NCBI GenBank assembly: GCA_019915135.1
Contig: JAHLMK010000019.1
Span: 434,001 to 498,000 of the forward strand
DNA: 64,000 nt
Source: Strobilurus pachycystidiatus
Taxonomy: Eukaryota > Basidiomycota > Agaricomycetes > Agaricales > Physalacriaceae
Reading direction: 5' to 3'
In this document: one piece after another, positions 22,941 through 35,683 of the stretch
Layout: every line of letters starts with the position of its first letter
Numbering within the stretch: position 1 is the stretch's first letter
Translations under genes and position numbers: made by a program
Notes under the pieces: generated by a model
Database searches by the model: none
Seen by the model: the letters and a program-made list of their open reading frames with translations, nothing else
What the model was told of the DNA's origin: nothing

Positions 22941-25900
22941 ATGACCACGCCTATACCCCAACCTCCCGCCATACCGCTCTTGGGAAATATCGCCTCCTTG
23001 GATAGAGGTAAGCTCTACAGCGTACCGAGCGAACGTGATGGATCTGATTCTTTGCAAAGAGCTACCGACGCGCGGATTCCATAATCTCGCCCAACAGTAT
23101 GGGGAACTTTATCAGCTCAACCTTGTCGGTCAGTACTCTCTGTCTTGTGGCTTTGTATGGCTCGCTCATTGGTGCCAAAGGACGCGTCGTGCTTTTCGCC
23201 AGCTCACATGCACTGATCAACGAGCTGTCCGATGATTCTCGGTTTCGTAAATCTGTCGGTAGGTCACCCGCCTTTTTCTGATTTGACGATAAGTGCTCAT
23301 GGTTGATTAGGTGGTGCTCTTAAAGAAACACGGAATCTCGTGAACGATGGAATCTTCACTGTTCGTCTGAATATATATTTTTACTTCCAGCATGTTGACC
23401 CTGGCGACCATAGGCATTCAATGGCGAACCAAGCTGGGCAATTGCTCGTAAGTTCATCCCTTCCTCACCTTCATTCGAGCTGCCGCAACCCCAACTGATG
23501 TTGTTGTCGACAGATCGCCTTTTGACACCGGCATTCGGTGCGTCAAATCGTCTTCATGATTGTGGATAAGGACCTGATTCGTTCACAGGCGCTGTACCTA
23601 TACGAGACATGTTCGAAGACATGCAAGACATCACGGAGCAGTTGATACTGAAATGGCAGCGGTATTCCTCATTCTCCTGTGCCCTTCCTCACGCTGACAG
23701 TTAGCCCAGATTCGGCCCCAACCTTCCCATCGACCCCACAGATGATCTCACACGCGTGGCGCTGGACACAATCGCATTATGCTCCATGAGCTATCGATTG
23801 AACTCCTTCTACACCGTATGTACACGTTCTTTTCCAGCGCCTCCAAGACGTTATTAAACTTCTCCCAGGCAACTCAACCGGCGTTCGTGAGCGCGATGAT
23901 GGACTTCCTTCGAGAGTGTAACTTCCGCGCGAACAGACCGAGCGTCGTACAGGCGTTCATGAAGAACACAAACGATAAATACGAGGCGGATATCAGGCTA
24001 TTACGGGAAACGGCGGATGGAAGTACGTTGTTCTTGCCGTCCCATTCGATCGAAAAGTCGTTGACCGTATTGCCCAGTCATTGCAGAGCGCCGGAAGTAC
24101 CCTTCAGCGAAGAAGGACATCCTCAACTCGATGCTGAACGACAAGGACCCGAAGACCGGCGAAGTCATGTCAAATAAAAGTATCACTGACAATGTGCGTT
24201 GATTTCTTCCGTACGCTCAAGCGCCCAACTCAAATCGATAACGTGTAATTAGCTGTTGACCTTCTTAATTGCGGGTAGGTCTCATTTCCGTGTTGACCTG
24301 ACAAGCTAATGTTCATTAATCTACCAGGACACGAAACGACTTCTGGTACGGACCATCCTCACTACAACGCGTCTGCAGCGTGCTCATTGACTGATAGGTG
24401 TTCTGTGCTTCGTACTGTACTACCTCATCAAGTATCCGAAAGTTATGCAGCGGCTGAGAGAAGAGGTCGACCAGGTGGTAGGTAACCGGCCACCGCAGCT
24501 GAGTGACTTTCCGAAGATGGAGTATCTGAATGGTGAGTTCGTTCTGTGAATCCTCCGAGTCTCGCGCATGAATTTTTAATCGTTTCACCAGCGGTGCTTC
24601 GGGAAACGATGCGACTCCAGCCGACTGCTGCTATTCGAGTAGTGTATCCTTTGGAGGACACGACAATAGGACGAGGGAAATACTTCGTCAAGGCCGGTCA
24701 ACCGATCGCGCTTCAGATATGGGATAGCCATCGCGATAAAGAGGTCTGGGGCGAAGACGTGTGTCCTCTCCCCCTCCCCTGACCTCAGCATCTGACATCT
24801 TTTCGTGACATCAGGCAGAATCGTTTCGTCCGGAACGCATGTTAAATGGCAACTTTGAATCTGCACCTGTGAGCGGACCTTCCGCTTCTCCTTGCTATCA
24901 CAATCTTACTCCGCATTTCTGCGCAGCCAAATGCTTGGCAACCGGTCAGTGTACCACCGAGTTCATCTTTCGTTCATCTCCTGACCTCCCATAGTTCGGC
25001 TACGGGCTTCGTGGATGCATTGGTCGGCCGTTCTCATGGCAGGAGGTATGCCTCGTTTGCCCAGCTTCTCTCCTTTTCCCTACCTCATCATCGAGATAGA
25101 TGTCACTGGTCATTTCTTCTTTGGTGCAGCGTCTAGACCTCAAGCTCGTGAATCCGGATTATGAGCTCGAGATCATGCAGGCAATCACGATCAAGCCGAA
25201 GGACTTTAGTATATACGCCCGACCAAGGGCGAACATTCCTATCTTGGTATCTAATCCGACGTTCACGTTACAAGCAACTGCGCCAGCTGCCCTCCCTGTG
25301 CTGCTGGATGACGAGGAACGGAAGCATTTGTATGTTTTCTATGGATCCAACACTGGGACTTCGGAAGGGTTTGCGAGAAGGATTGCCGCGGAGGCAGCCC
25401 TCTATGGTCAGTCATCGATAGCAGAGTATCCTCTTCATATCCTTGACCAATGATCTTCGCATAGGTTTTGCCTCGGCGCTTGCTACGCTCGATTCTACTG
25501 TCGGTCGCTTACCTGATGATGGGCCTGTAGTCATCATAACTGCCTCGTTCGAAGGTCAGTCACTCTTAATTGGCGCTAAACATTCTCAAACTGATCGTGC
25601 TTTCTGTACAGGTGAACCAGCCAACAACGCAGCGAAATTTTTCTCCTGGCTCTCAAGCAGAGCAGCAGACGAATTCACTGGCGTTCGCTATGCAGTCTTT
25701 GGGTGCGGAAATCACGAATGGCCGAAGACGTACCAGCGGATCCCGAAGCTCTGTGATGAGCTGATAGAGAAGTGTGATGGCAAGCGGTTGCTTGAAAGAG
25801 GAGTGGGAAATGCTGGCGATGGCGGCATGTTTGATGCGTTCGAAAGCTTCAAGCGGAAGTTTTGGGACGTAGTTTGCAAAGTCAGGTTTATTCGACATAC

Positions 25901-27432
25901 CTGCGAGTGTTGATGCTGACCGTCTGTGCGCAACAGGAGTATCACACCACTTCCAGAGCCGGATCGACCATGCTGACAACAAGGATGGAGAAGAACCAGC
26001 GGGCTATGTTGTTGGGTCATCACGCTATGTTATCTGGGATCGTTCGCGATGGCTACTCATTGACTGGACCTGGTGTACCCGAGAAACGACACCTTGGTAT
26101 GGCCGCCACTCTGAATTGATTATCCCTGCACTCACTGTTGACGTAGACATCGAATTGCCTCATGGCATTACCTATCGCTGCGGAGATTACATGAGCATGT
26201 AGGTCCATTTTTCCTTCCTGAGACCATCTGCTCATGAGGACGGATCCATAAGACTTCCATTCAATCCTCCTCGCGACATTCGCCGAGTTTTGACACACTT
26301 CCACCTTACCGAGGATCAAGAGGTATTACTATTCATATTACGAGTGTGTATCGTCATTTTGCTTACGGTTCGCAGATCACACTGGCTTCGCCTGGTCCTA
26401 CCACTCTGCCAACGGGAAGGCCAGTATCAGTATGGACCCTGCTTAGTGGATACGTGGAGCTCTCCCAACCGGCAACAAAAAGCGATCTAAGGACACTTTT
26501 GCGCTCGGCTTCCTCGGTCCCTGCGCGAGATCACATCGACTCTCTCATCGTTGATTATTCGACGACTGTGCTACAATCTAGGACCAGTGTCTTGGATATC
26601 CTCGAACTATTTCCCGATGACATCTCCATCCCCTTGTCCGCTTTCCTTGCCATTCTTCCTCCCATGCGCCCGCGGCAATACTCCATCTCGTCCTCGCCTA
26701 TGTGGAACTCACATCGTCTTACGCTCACGTATAGCGTCATCGACTGCCCGGCACTTTCGTCTCCGGACTCAAAGCGCAAGTTTCTGGGCGTCACCACAAA
26801 CCATATGGCCAACCTCAGATCCGGAGATGTCGTGCAATTCAGTATTAGACCATCTACGATGGACTACCGTCTGGCGTCAGACATGGGCAGGCCGATCGTC
26901 ATGATATGTGCTGGATCAGGGTTTGCGCCCATGCGCGGTTTCCTTCAAGAACGAGCGATACATCGCGGCAAAGATGGGAAGGTGTTGCTGTTCTTTGGGT
27001 GCCGGACGCCCGAAGGTGATTTGCTGTACGCTGACAGTGACCTTGGGGCCTGGACGGCGAGTGGTCTTGTCGATCTGAGGCCGGCATACTCGAGGGCAAC
27101 GGACAAGTCAACGGGATGTCGTTATGTGCAAGAGTGAGTATCATCTGGCTTGTCAACCGGGCGGAAATTTACATCGAGTAGTCGGCTTCGCCTTGAACGC
27201 GAAGAAGTGAGACAAGCACTCCTCGGTGATGCTCTGGTCAGAGGCTCACTTCTCAAGTTTTGTGATCATCGCTGACGTTCGTGTTTAGTTCTTCGTCTGT
27301 GGTTTCCAGCACCTGGTGTCAGCAGTGAAACAAACTCTAATGGAGATCATAGATGCTCCTGGTTCAAAATGCGATGGTTCTAGGTTTGAGGTGATGCTAG
27401 CAGGCCGCTACTTCACAGACGTTCTAGAGTAA
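22941..27432 (+). CDS. Self-sufficient cytochrome P450-reductase fusion (CYP505/P450foxy type)
   Basis: About twenty short exons encode a fused monooxygenase of roughly 1,000 residues. It matches the fungal fatty-acid (omega-1 to omega-3) hydroxylases related to bacterial P450 BM3. The start [17 protein letters not shown] is typical. The P450 part keeps [15 protein letters not shown], the I-helix AGHETTSG (about 24330), the ExxR motif LRETMRL (about 24600) and the heme loop [10 protein letters not shown] (about 24990-25020). The FMN domain follows with [19 protein letters not shown] and [19 protein letters not shown]. The FAD/NADPH reductase domain then shows [30 protein letters not shown] and FFVCG near the end. 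All cofactor motifs are intact. The enzyme is probably membrane-associated or cytosolic and uses NADPH and O2. It lies alone between the arms of the inverted duplication. Substrate is inferred from the family. Confidence 0.92.
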
Positions 27433-29341
27433 AGGACTGTATGTATATCAAGGAAACGGCTGTATATCTAGTGTAATTATGTATGTATCAAGAGTCCCCT
27501 TACAGTACTAATATCTTGCCTCTCGGAGGCTCTTGTACACGTATGCTAGGCTCGTGACCATCCGCTTCGCCACGTGGCTCCGCTTATCACTTTGGCGAAG
27601 CGGCTGGGAGGGCTCAGCCGTGACATCGGGGATAACGCTTTTGTGACTTTGGACTTAGGTTTTTCGTCCATGGTCAACTTTAGTCTTTGCTCTGGGGTCT
27701 CTCTCTCCTGGCCACTCTGCCTGGGCTTACTTAATACTGCTAAAATCATTGCCTACACTTGAAATCTCTGCTTTTCCTCCAACCTTTGGGCCAATTTTCC
27801 CCAAACTGTCCCCAATACACTAAAACCCGTCAACTACCTACCCTGTGGATCCCTCTGAGCTGCTCAACTGCTACTTATTGACTCTACAAGCTATACTGGA
27901 CAATTTTGCTTCCGCTCTACAGCCAGCTGCTGCCACAATTGTCTGATATAGGATTCTGGCCCAAACTATTGACTAGTATCCTAGTCCCAGACAGTCAAAT
28001 TACGACTCACATGGCTCCTTGGGATCACCTGAACCGAACGTGAATAGTTCCGCATCGGAAAACAGGCATTTGGACCGAAAATTCTTATTTTTGGCATTTA
28101 TTGCCACAATTTTGCTTATTTTAGGACCTTACACGCGCTTTTATGCATATTCCGCTTAGTGTACGGCTCCTTATACATTGAATATCCATTGTACAGAATT
28201 TGGGGCCATGGGGACTTGTGCCCGAGGCACGAGAGCAAAAGCTAAAATCACCAAAACTCGTCGATCGCGAAATTTCGCTAAGTCCCAACTCAGGATTAGG
28301 GCCATCTGCCAAAAAGGAGCTGAGGCTTCCCAGTCGCTAGATGATCACACTTACCCGCCCTACACAAACAACACCAAGCCCGCCAAACAAACCGTAGCCA
28401 AATAATGCTGCCATCGGACCGAGCATTACGTGAGATCATCCGCGAATGGTAGCGAGTCTACACGTATGCGTAAATAATGTCTTCCTGTTCGTGTTTGGCG
28501 ATGTTGTGCCTCCGCCTCTCTTCTCTTGACTACGACTCACTGGGGCGTTTGACACGATCCATGTCAAGGAAACAATGGCCAGACTGCGCCGGACCCTGGT
28601 CAAGGTGTACGGTCCTCGGTACTCAAGCGACGACCTCCGCATCGAGCTCTTTCCGCCGAGTATAATCATCAGGTCGAAACTTCAATGTGCGGCGTTGCTC
28701 AACCGTCCGGGATGCCTTCCGCAGATCTTACAGCCGCTTATACACCCTCATGTTCATGCGTTGGACACTTCAATCAGATCGAGGGGGCCGCGCATCACAC
28801 AGACTCGGATTTTCGTGCATCCAAATATCGCTTTCTCGAATTGCTTTGACGACCTTGTAGACATCGCGTGTATCGAACGGGCTTTGTGAGCTATCTCTGA
28901 TATAAATGTATCTTTATGCCTTCATCTAACAGCACGGCAGTGAGCGACATCTCTCAACTCCCAAGCTCTTTGATCGGAGCGCCGTCCCATCTCAGCAAAC
29001 ATTGATCTGGCAGACGGATAAGTACGCTTCTGATGTTCTTTGTTTCATGGTCTGGCGGGGTGTGCCACGGGTATTATCTTGTCGTCACTGCGCGCCCCAT
29101 ATCTAAAGAACCGGATGCCTGGATATCGCCTTCTTGCCACTCAGAGCTCGATATAATCCCGCCCGAAGAATGCTTGCCGGCCCCAGAAGTACAGACTGGG
29201 GCTGGAGTAAGTAAGGGTAAGTAAATATCACTCGGTGTGAGTCCCATCGTTCCTCGGCAGGTGGCGTATTGAATAGAGCACTCATACCATATTTTCTCAG
29301 TGGATTCTGGTTCTGATATCTGTTGGGCTATATATGACAGC
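27433..29341. other. 1.9-kb stretch without a confident gene
   Basis: An 11-bp inverted repeat (27562-27572 with 27593-27603) sits just after the P450 gene. 27.7-28.2 kb is AT-richer and dense in stops. At about 28575-28889 one frame of 104 codons is open (MARLRRTLVKVYGPRYSSDD..). Upstream exons of the membrane-protein gene at 29342 could lie between 28.5 and 29.3 kb, but I cannot join them. Confidence 0.35.
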
Positions 29342-30282
29342 ATGACTCTTCGAAGGCCTTCGCTTTGTTCCCTACATTTGCTTCCCGGTAGTGCTTGCTC
29401 CTATGCGTTGACCACCGGTAGTATGCTACTTGTGTTGCTCTTCCTCGCGTCTAGCTGCTTGGTGCATTATAATTTTCCAGTCGCGTATGGTCCCTCCGTG
29501 ACCTCATCTGACCGTGTTCCGCTAACGGATTCTGCAGTGCTAGATGCGTGTATGCCAGAGCAAATCCTACTGTTGCTATAGCTCCCAGCTTCCCGCAGAG
29601 CGTTGATTCGGATTCCGTCGTATCCTCCCCAACGATCGTTACGTGAGAGCAATATTGACTCGCACGATAGTCAAGGACTAATCACTGTTGCAGTCACGAA
29701 GATACTTCCTCACAGGCCCCAAGCGCCACCATATCGACCACAGACATCAACCCCACCCAGTCCAGAACCGCCGAATTGCCCACATCAACGGGCGAAGGCG
29801 GTGACCCTTCTAGTCCCGTTTCCGTCAAAGGTCATGATGAAACTTTGCTCATCATCCTCACGACGGCAGGGGGTGCAATCATTATCATCCTGCTTGTCAC
29901 ATTCTTGATTGTGCCGCGTGCACTCCGTCGTTTCCGTAAACGAAAGATAACTCCCCCGGTCTTAGACTCTTTTGTCCTGGAGGATAAAGAGAAAGGGGAG
30001 GAGACACCTGTGTATAGCGCACCAACGTTCGCGTTCAACGCAGAGCCGCCTGTGGTGTCGCGTCCGTCGTGGAGCACGTTGTACTTTAGGCCGGAGGACC
30101 TTGGCTGCTCAGTCCCCTCCCCTCCGTTGGCTCAGGGTTCATCGGCATGGAGGGACAGTGGTGTTTTTCCTAGGCCTTCTCCTGCTGCGGACATTGTTCT
30201 GACGAAGCTGGAACCTCTGAGACCGAAACGGTCGAATCTGCGTCCGCAGTCTATGGAGTTCGGATGTAGGGGAGAGGACTAA
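29342..30282 (+). CDS. Hypothetical single-pass membrane protein
   Basis: Exons join in frame through introns near 29543-29579 and 29648-29694. The start is uncertain: ATG at 29342 or ATG at 29423, the latter directly before a signal-peptide-like MLLVLLFLASSCLVHYNFPV. A Ser/Thr-rich, probably extracellular stretch follows (SVDSDSVVSSPTIVT, SSQAPSATISTT). Then comes one strong transmembrane helix (LLIILTTAGGAIIIILLVTF) and a basic stop-transfer run RALRRFRKRK. A Pro/Ser-rich cytoplasmic tail of about 110 residues completes the protein. This layout is common among agaricomycete surface or sensor-like proteins, but no family can be named. Additional upstream exons are possible. It lies in the spacer of the inverted duplication. 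Confidence 0.6.
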
Positions 30283-31197
30283 AGCAGAATAATCACCAAG
30301 ATGTCAGGCAAACCCTTGAGTCCTTCTATCTTCTTTATTTTTGTGGTTTCTCTCACCGAACCAGTAGGGTAGAAGTACCAACAATGTAGCATTAAATCAA
30401 CTCAATACCCAAATGCACTCACATTTCGTCCACCTTGCGCCACAGAATCTCTCTACATGAAACCCAAAAGTGTCCCGTAACGTTGAAATCTCAGCCTCAG
30501 TCCATGGTTCGTGCCAGAGATTCACGAATCAGTCAAACCTCCCAGAAGGTACAGCCGCCATAGCGAAGTACCGGACGAGAACTTTATGGTCGGACTCGAG
30601 CAACGATGAAATCAAAACACGAGTCAGGCTACGACTCTCTACTATCCATTCATGTGGAGTCACACAGAGCTCGAGCGACGATGCGGTATGTAAAATACAG
30701 GTCTATACAGGAAAGGTAGTACAACAATCGAGAGTGAAACCGACGAAAATGAAGTCCACAATGAAGAGCAAGTCCACAAAATAAAGACCAGTACACCTTA
30801 GCCACCCCTTGTTCACACCCTCGCCCGAGCCATCATCCACAAGCGGGAACCCATATTACTCCACTATCACCGAACAACGATAGTACTCAAGGCGCTACAC
30901 GCCGAGTATCGTCGCGAGAGAGGACGACGGCGCCAACACGCTCGTTGGGAAAATTGTCATCCAACCATAATGTGTCGGCGCCAACAGAACTTGGCAGTTG
31001 GTCGCGGTTTACATGAATGCGCTGCACCAGGAACGGGAGACTGCCGGCATTGAACTGGTGGTGCTATAAAAGCCCCCATGCCGCGTCGTGCGTCCGTTCC
31101 TATTCCTGTCGTCTAGTCTCTTGGTGATGTGAGGAAGTGATGAGGGGATGATGAGTCGTCCGAATGGCATGCCGTTGTGGTAGCAGCGAATAGCAGT
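30283..31197. other. Intergenic, nothing recognised
   Basis: This is the 3' flank of the membrane-protein gene and of C2. A plus-strand frame of 104 codons at 30470-30784 has no motif. It is the inner edge of the right arm of the duplication. Confidence 0.45.
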
Positions 31198-33148
31198 CTA
31201 CTTCTTCTTCTTGTTCAAGTCCCTCTTCAGATCATCCTTCTTCCAATCCGTCTTCTCCTTTTCCTTTTCCTTTTCCTTCTCCTTCTCTTTCTCCTCCTCG
31301 TTCTTCTTCTCTTTCTCCTTCGGGTCATCCTCAACGGGCGTGTTCGGCCGCGTCATAACGAGTCCATCCGCATTGGTCGCCTGCATGTCGTCGTCCCTCG
31401 GCTCAATAGGCGGTTGGTATTGTTTCTCGACGTGCGCGGGGCCTTTGACAGCCCGCTTCACGGACGCCTCAATCTTGTTCACGGCAATTGGGCCCTTGCG
31501 CGCAACTGCCTTGCCTTTGCCCTTTCCCTTGTGTTTTTCCATCGCCTTGGATTTGGCGGCGGCCTTGGGCTTGGACGGCTTGGGAAGATGGGTGGACGAA
31601 GAGGGCTGACAATCGGAAGTGGAGGACGAGGCCTCAGCGGCGAGAAGGGAGTGGAATGCGGAACGTGCAGCTGCGGGTACGGGCGTCGGGGCAAGGATAG
31701 GCTGGGAGGACGAGGAAGAGGCCGAAGAAGGTGCAGCACCCCATGCGGAATCTAAAGTGGCTCCGAGGGATTGAGATGCGGGCTCGGCAGGCGCCAGCTC
31801 GAAGGTAGGAGAGGGCGCGGCGGCGACTTCCTGGAAGAAATTGGATTGGGTGAATGCAGCGCACAAAGAGTCTAGGTCTTGCTGAAGGGGTAAAGTTCCA
31901 ACGTCTTGACGAGGCGAAATGGAAGATGACGACTCTGGTGCTGGTACAGCGGAGGGCTCGTCGACAGGATGCATCGCAGAAGCGACCGTCTCGGCTGATG
32001 ATGATGACAAGTCGTCCGATGCTGAAGATGTGGAGTGTTCAGCAGTCGACGACGTAGAAGATGCACTGGGGGCAGAGACGACGGTGTAGTCCGGAATGTC
32101 AAATGTGTAGGTGGGATTCGTCGAGGTAAAAGATTCGACAGGGAGGGAGTTGGATGTGAAGGTAGGTGGTGCCGGAGCATCAGCCGACGACTCCGAGAGG
32201 TTGGGCGTAGGCGGCGCGAGAGAGCTGGGCGACACAGGAGTTATTGAGGGAGGTGGGGGAGTCCAACCCGACGTCTGTGCGTATACAGGCGAAGGGTAGA
32301 TAGGTGCATCGAAGGAAGAAGCCATCTCTCGTTGAGGCGGGGAGGCGGGCTGAGAAATATATGGGTTCTGCATCATCTGCGGAGAAGCCATTGACAGATG
32401 GCTGAAGTCCGTCGGAATAGCCCATGTAGGTGACGCAGGATTGCAGCGATGCCGAGCCACCCAGTCTTGAAGCTCGAGAAGCTCGATACAGAGTGATTGA
32501 GCCTTGAACGTTTGGTCAGGATGGGACGACGACGGCAAAATATAGATGCTACCTTCGCAAGAGCATCGTTGCGCTCTGCTAATAGCGCATTATATTGACC
32601 GACGAGTTCCGACCGCGCAATATCTGATGATTTGTGGGCAGACTTGATGGCGACATTTTCGTTCATAAGGGTGTCGTTCACGAGCTTCAAGGCGGCAAGG
32701 GCAGTCTCTGCTCGCTGAGTGCGGCGGCTCTGGGGGAGGTCGGCAAGGAGATCGTCCTTGCATTTGACTTGGGCCTCGAGGGAGACTAGGCGCGCGTTCA
32801 ATTGGCGGACTGATGTACCGTGTTCGTCCTCGGTGGCCTTGAGCAATTGCTGGTTGTTGTATAGCTGCCTCTTCAACCAATCAATCTGAAGAAGATATAA
32901 GAAGATATTGAGAGGTATATGGAGCAACGCACTGTCTTCGCGTTCTCGTTCGTGTCGAGCGTCGACACTACCTCCGTAGCGGGTGCGGTAGCCGATATAG
33001 AAGAGGGTTCAAACAGCTGCTATAAGTTAGCCGAGTTCAGGGAAAGACACATGACACGCACAGCCAGAGCTTTCTGAAGGAAGATAGGCAGGTTCAACGC
33101 CAAGAGGCGGATGAGTTCGCAAATGTTGAGCAGGATGAGGGCGAGCAT
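31198..33148 (-). CDS. C2: coiled-coil protein with Ser/Pro-rich and Lys/Glu-rich tail
   Basis: Four exons (33148-33062, 33019-32933, 32885-32553, 32502-31198) join exactly in frame to 603 residues. Residues 1-29 (MLALILLNICELIRLLALNL..) are hydrophobic and could be a signal-anchor or amphipathic helix. The next 29 residues are polar. Exon 3 (about residues 59-169) is a heptad-rich coiled coil with CKDDLLADLPQSRRTQRAET and LALLAERN-like runs. The remaining 430 residues are low-complexity Ser/Pro/Ala/Thr sequence, then basic KPKAAAKSKAMEKHKGKGKG. They finish in a nearly pure Lys/Glu repeat and KKK at the C-terminus. No family is recognised. A paralogous exon structure in decayed C1 confirms the model. 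It is transcribed in the same direction as B2, 418 bp upstream. Function is unknown. Confidence 0.78.
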
Positions 33149-33197
33149 TGTGGGGGGAGTGGTTGGTATGGGTGGCCACCAGCGCGCTCATGGCCGC

Positions 33198-33204
33198 TTA
33201 TATA
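33198..33204 (-). promoter_or_regulatory. TATA box of C2
   Basis: TATATAA on the minus strand, about 50 bp before the C2 start at 33148. It is conserved with the box in front of C1. Confidence 0.6.
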
Positions 33205-33565
33205 GTCGGCCAACAATAGGTATAAATCGGGCGGACAATGTGCCAGTCATGCTGGACAAAGCGCCAGGCGTGTTGATCAAAGAGTCAGGGGGTGAGAGCC
33301 CCACAAAGCAGCGTCCTTGGAAGTGCGCATGAGGGTAGCGACGGCGGTGGCGGTATGAGTTGCGAAATTAGTGATATGAGGGAGAGAGAAGCCGGCGTGA
33401 TGGAGGTCGTAGGACAAGAAGGGCGGGAATGATCGTCCGCGTCAAACTGAGCTCTAACTTTCTCACGCCCCCGACGCGCGCCTCCCAGGCCGCCAATTCG
33501 AGTTAAAGGCGCAATCGAGATGAATAACGTTACAATAGGGTATAGTACAGTTATTGAATACAAGA

Positions 33566-34358
33566 TTACTCGTGCTCTTCGTCCTCCTCCTCCTTTTTCC
33601 TCGCGTGAAACCACCTATCGAATATTTTTTGACATCCCAGGCGGTGTTTTACCCAATTGGTGCAATAGAGTCGCGCGTCGTTCCTTTCGTCTAGCTTTGG
33701 AGTGCATTCGCACGCGTTGCATCTGACTGTTCCCATTGCAAGTTTCAGTTGGTCAACGAATGGCTCGTTCTTGAGCCACTCTTTCCGTTGGGTAAGATTC
33801 TTGTTCTTGTGGTCAGGCCAATGCCGGAGTATGGGCGATGGGATGATTCGAATTCAGCCCAAATTTCGGGGGCGATGTGCGTACGGTTGAAGCGGGAAGG
33901 GCGAATGCGCTTGTTGGGGCTGTGAAAAGATGAGCACGTCGAGTAGAAGAATGCCAGTGAGCTTACAACTTACGGAGTGTCCTGAATCGTAAAAGGCGGT
34001 TCATTCTCCTTCTCCGAGCTCGAGTCTGAGCCGCAATCCAAGTCATCTCGAGGCCTTTTTCCAAGAGTCTCAGTGACTTTGTGCGAGACGCTTCGCGTCA
34101 TAAGGGTGCGCCTTTTGTAAGAACAGCTGAGGGACGAAAGTGGACAGATGCTCACTGGCTTGCCGAGGGCGGGATCATTCTAATGAGCAGGTCGGTGAGT
34201 AGATAGTTGATCACAGAATTCGTTGCTTACCCAGTCTCAGCCAAAGCACAAATATCTGCCAAAAAGTCGATGTGACCATCGAGGGTTTGAAAATAGGAAT
34301 CGTAAGGTTTGCCGACAATGTATAGTGTGTCCAGACCAATGCGGCGAGGTTCAAACAT
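33566..34358 (-). pseudogene. B2: frameshifted copy of the finger gene B1
   Basis: The first three exons match B1 closely: a start at 34358, MFEPRRIGLDTLYIVGKPYD, the 24-nt exon, then KRRTLMTRSVSHKVTETLGK and the acidic KENEPP stretch. In the last exon, near 33808-33820, B2 has one base fewer than B1. The normal reading therefore runs out of frame and stops about 29 codons after that exon's YSG motif, before the finger. If the one-base difference is ignored, the finger frame downstream is open to the stop at 33566-33568 and keeps all four ligands with W-V-K-H spacing. So the lesion is recent, or it is a sequence error. As given, the product lacks the finger. Confidence 0.7.
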
Positions 34359-35683
34359 TGCGAGGAAGATACGGCGGTCCACTGGATGGAGAGAGAGGAG
34401 AGGACGGCCACCCGTCCTTTATACCACTCCCCCGACTTGCCCATACCAGGATACATTTGTCTGCACAAAGCTCAGTCCACACATTGTACAAGTTTCGCCC
34501 AAGAGACGCCACAGGGTAATCCCGCTTCGTGGCATGCACGCGTAGACCATCTTATACCATTTTGGATCGACCATCAGTGTGAACCCCGACAAGCTGTGTC
34601 GAGATTCGAAAGTCATCGAGTGGCAAATCATCGTGATCGAGATCTGTTTTGAGCGAACTGGATGGGCTTCCACAAGCGACCGTTCCTCAATGGGACCTTG
34701 TGCCGTCATCTACCTACCTACCTACCTACCTGGAAGACGCCGAGGATAAATTGAAAGTCGTCCGCGGAAGTCTCAGCCCGAGCCGGGGTCCTTATTGGTG
34801 CCATGGTTACCTCTTTCACAGGTTGTGATTGCCAGGGAACGTCAATCGCTAGTGTTGCCCAAGTCCTCCTGACCCAGTCAAGTTCCGATAACCGTGTCAT
34901 TTCTTTCGAGGGAGGAAAGCAGTTCCAATTGCTGGAGTATCCAAGGTACCAAGGACAGTTCTGAGAGTAGGAGACGCGGCAAGAAACGTGCATAGTAGTG
35001 GTTGATGTTGTTGCCATTGGAGAAGAAGGATTCGGTACCGTGACCTTTCTCACGCTCTATGCACTTTGTTTCCTCCCGCGATCATACCCGCCGTAGCACC
35101 CTCTATGTGCCTGCTATAGCAAAGATGTGGAAAGCATCCGAACCTCTTTTGGTGTTCATCTGATTCTTAAGGGATGGACGAAGGCCGAAGGAAGAATTGG
35201 AAATTCACTTTGACCGGAAGTTCGGAACGCCCGCCGCAGAAAATCGACGCAACATGAACTGTGTACTCAGAAGAGACTCGAACTGCAGCTGTAAAGGGCT
35301 CAGGCCATTGACTAGCATCACCATTGCTGCATTCTCATGTATTCGGAACGTTTCTTCACTCTACCAGCGGAATTTTACTGCGCCACACCCAGCACTTGCC
35401 TCAAAAATCCTATCACAGCCCACCACTCTCTAATAGCACACCTCGCGTGGCATCACACCATCGCATGGTTTATGGAATGTGGACCTTCTCCGAAAACGGC
35501 AGGGCAATCTTATTGAAGTCCCGAGGCGTTATTGTTCGCCTAATTCGGTCATGGCCTTCAACGCAGCACATGCACTAACGAGATTAATAACCATTTTGGG
35601 AAATGTGCCACTGGCGCGCTCAGCGGTATATAATCCCGGTGGCCTTTGGGCATTTCCCTACAATCTGCACTCCTCTATTCAAG
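34359..35683. promoter_or_regulatory. Divergent promoter region between B2 and A2
   Basis: This 1.33-kb counterpart of 17425-18707 has TATAAA for B2 on the minus strand (34423-34418) and TATATAA for A2 (35627-35633). Long stretches next to both TATA boxes match the left arm. A CTAC tetranucleotide repeat of about 5.5 units lies at 34710-34731 and is not obvious in the left arm. Confidence 0.7.

Noticed and set aside
31177..31755. Leucine/phenylalanine-rich plus-strand frame resembling a membrane protein
   Set aside because: Antisense of the Lys/Glu codon repeat in C2, which makes an artificial hydrophobic reading.
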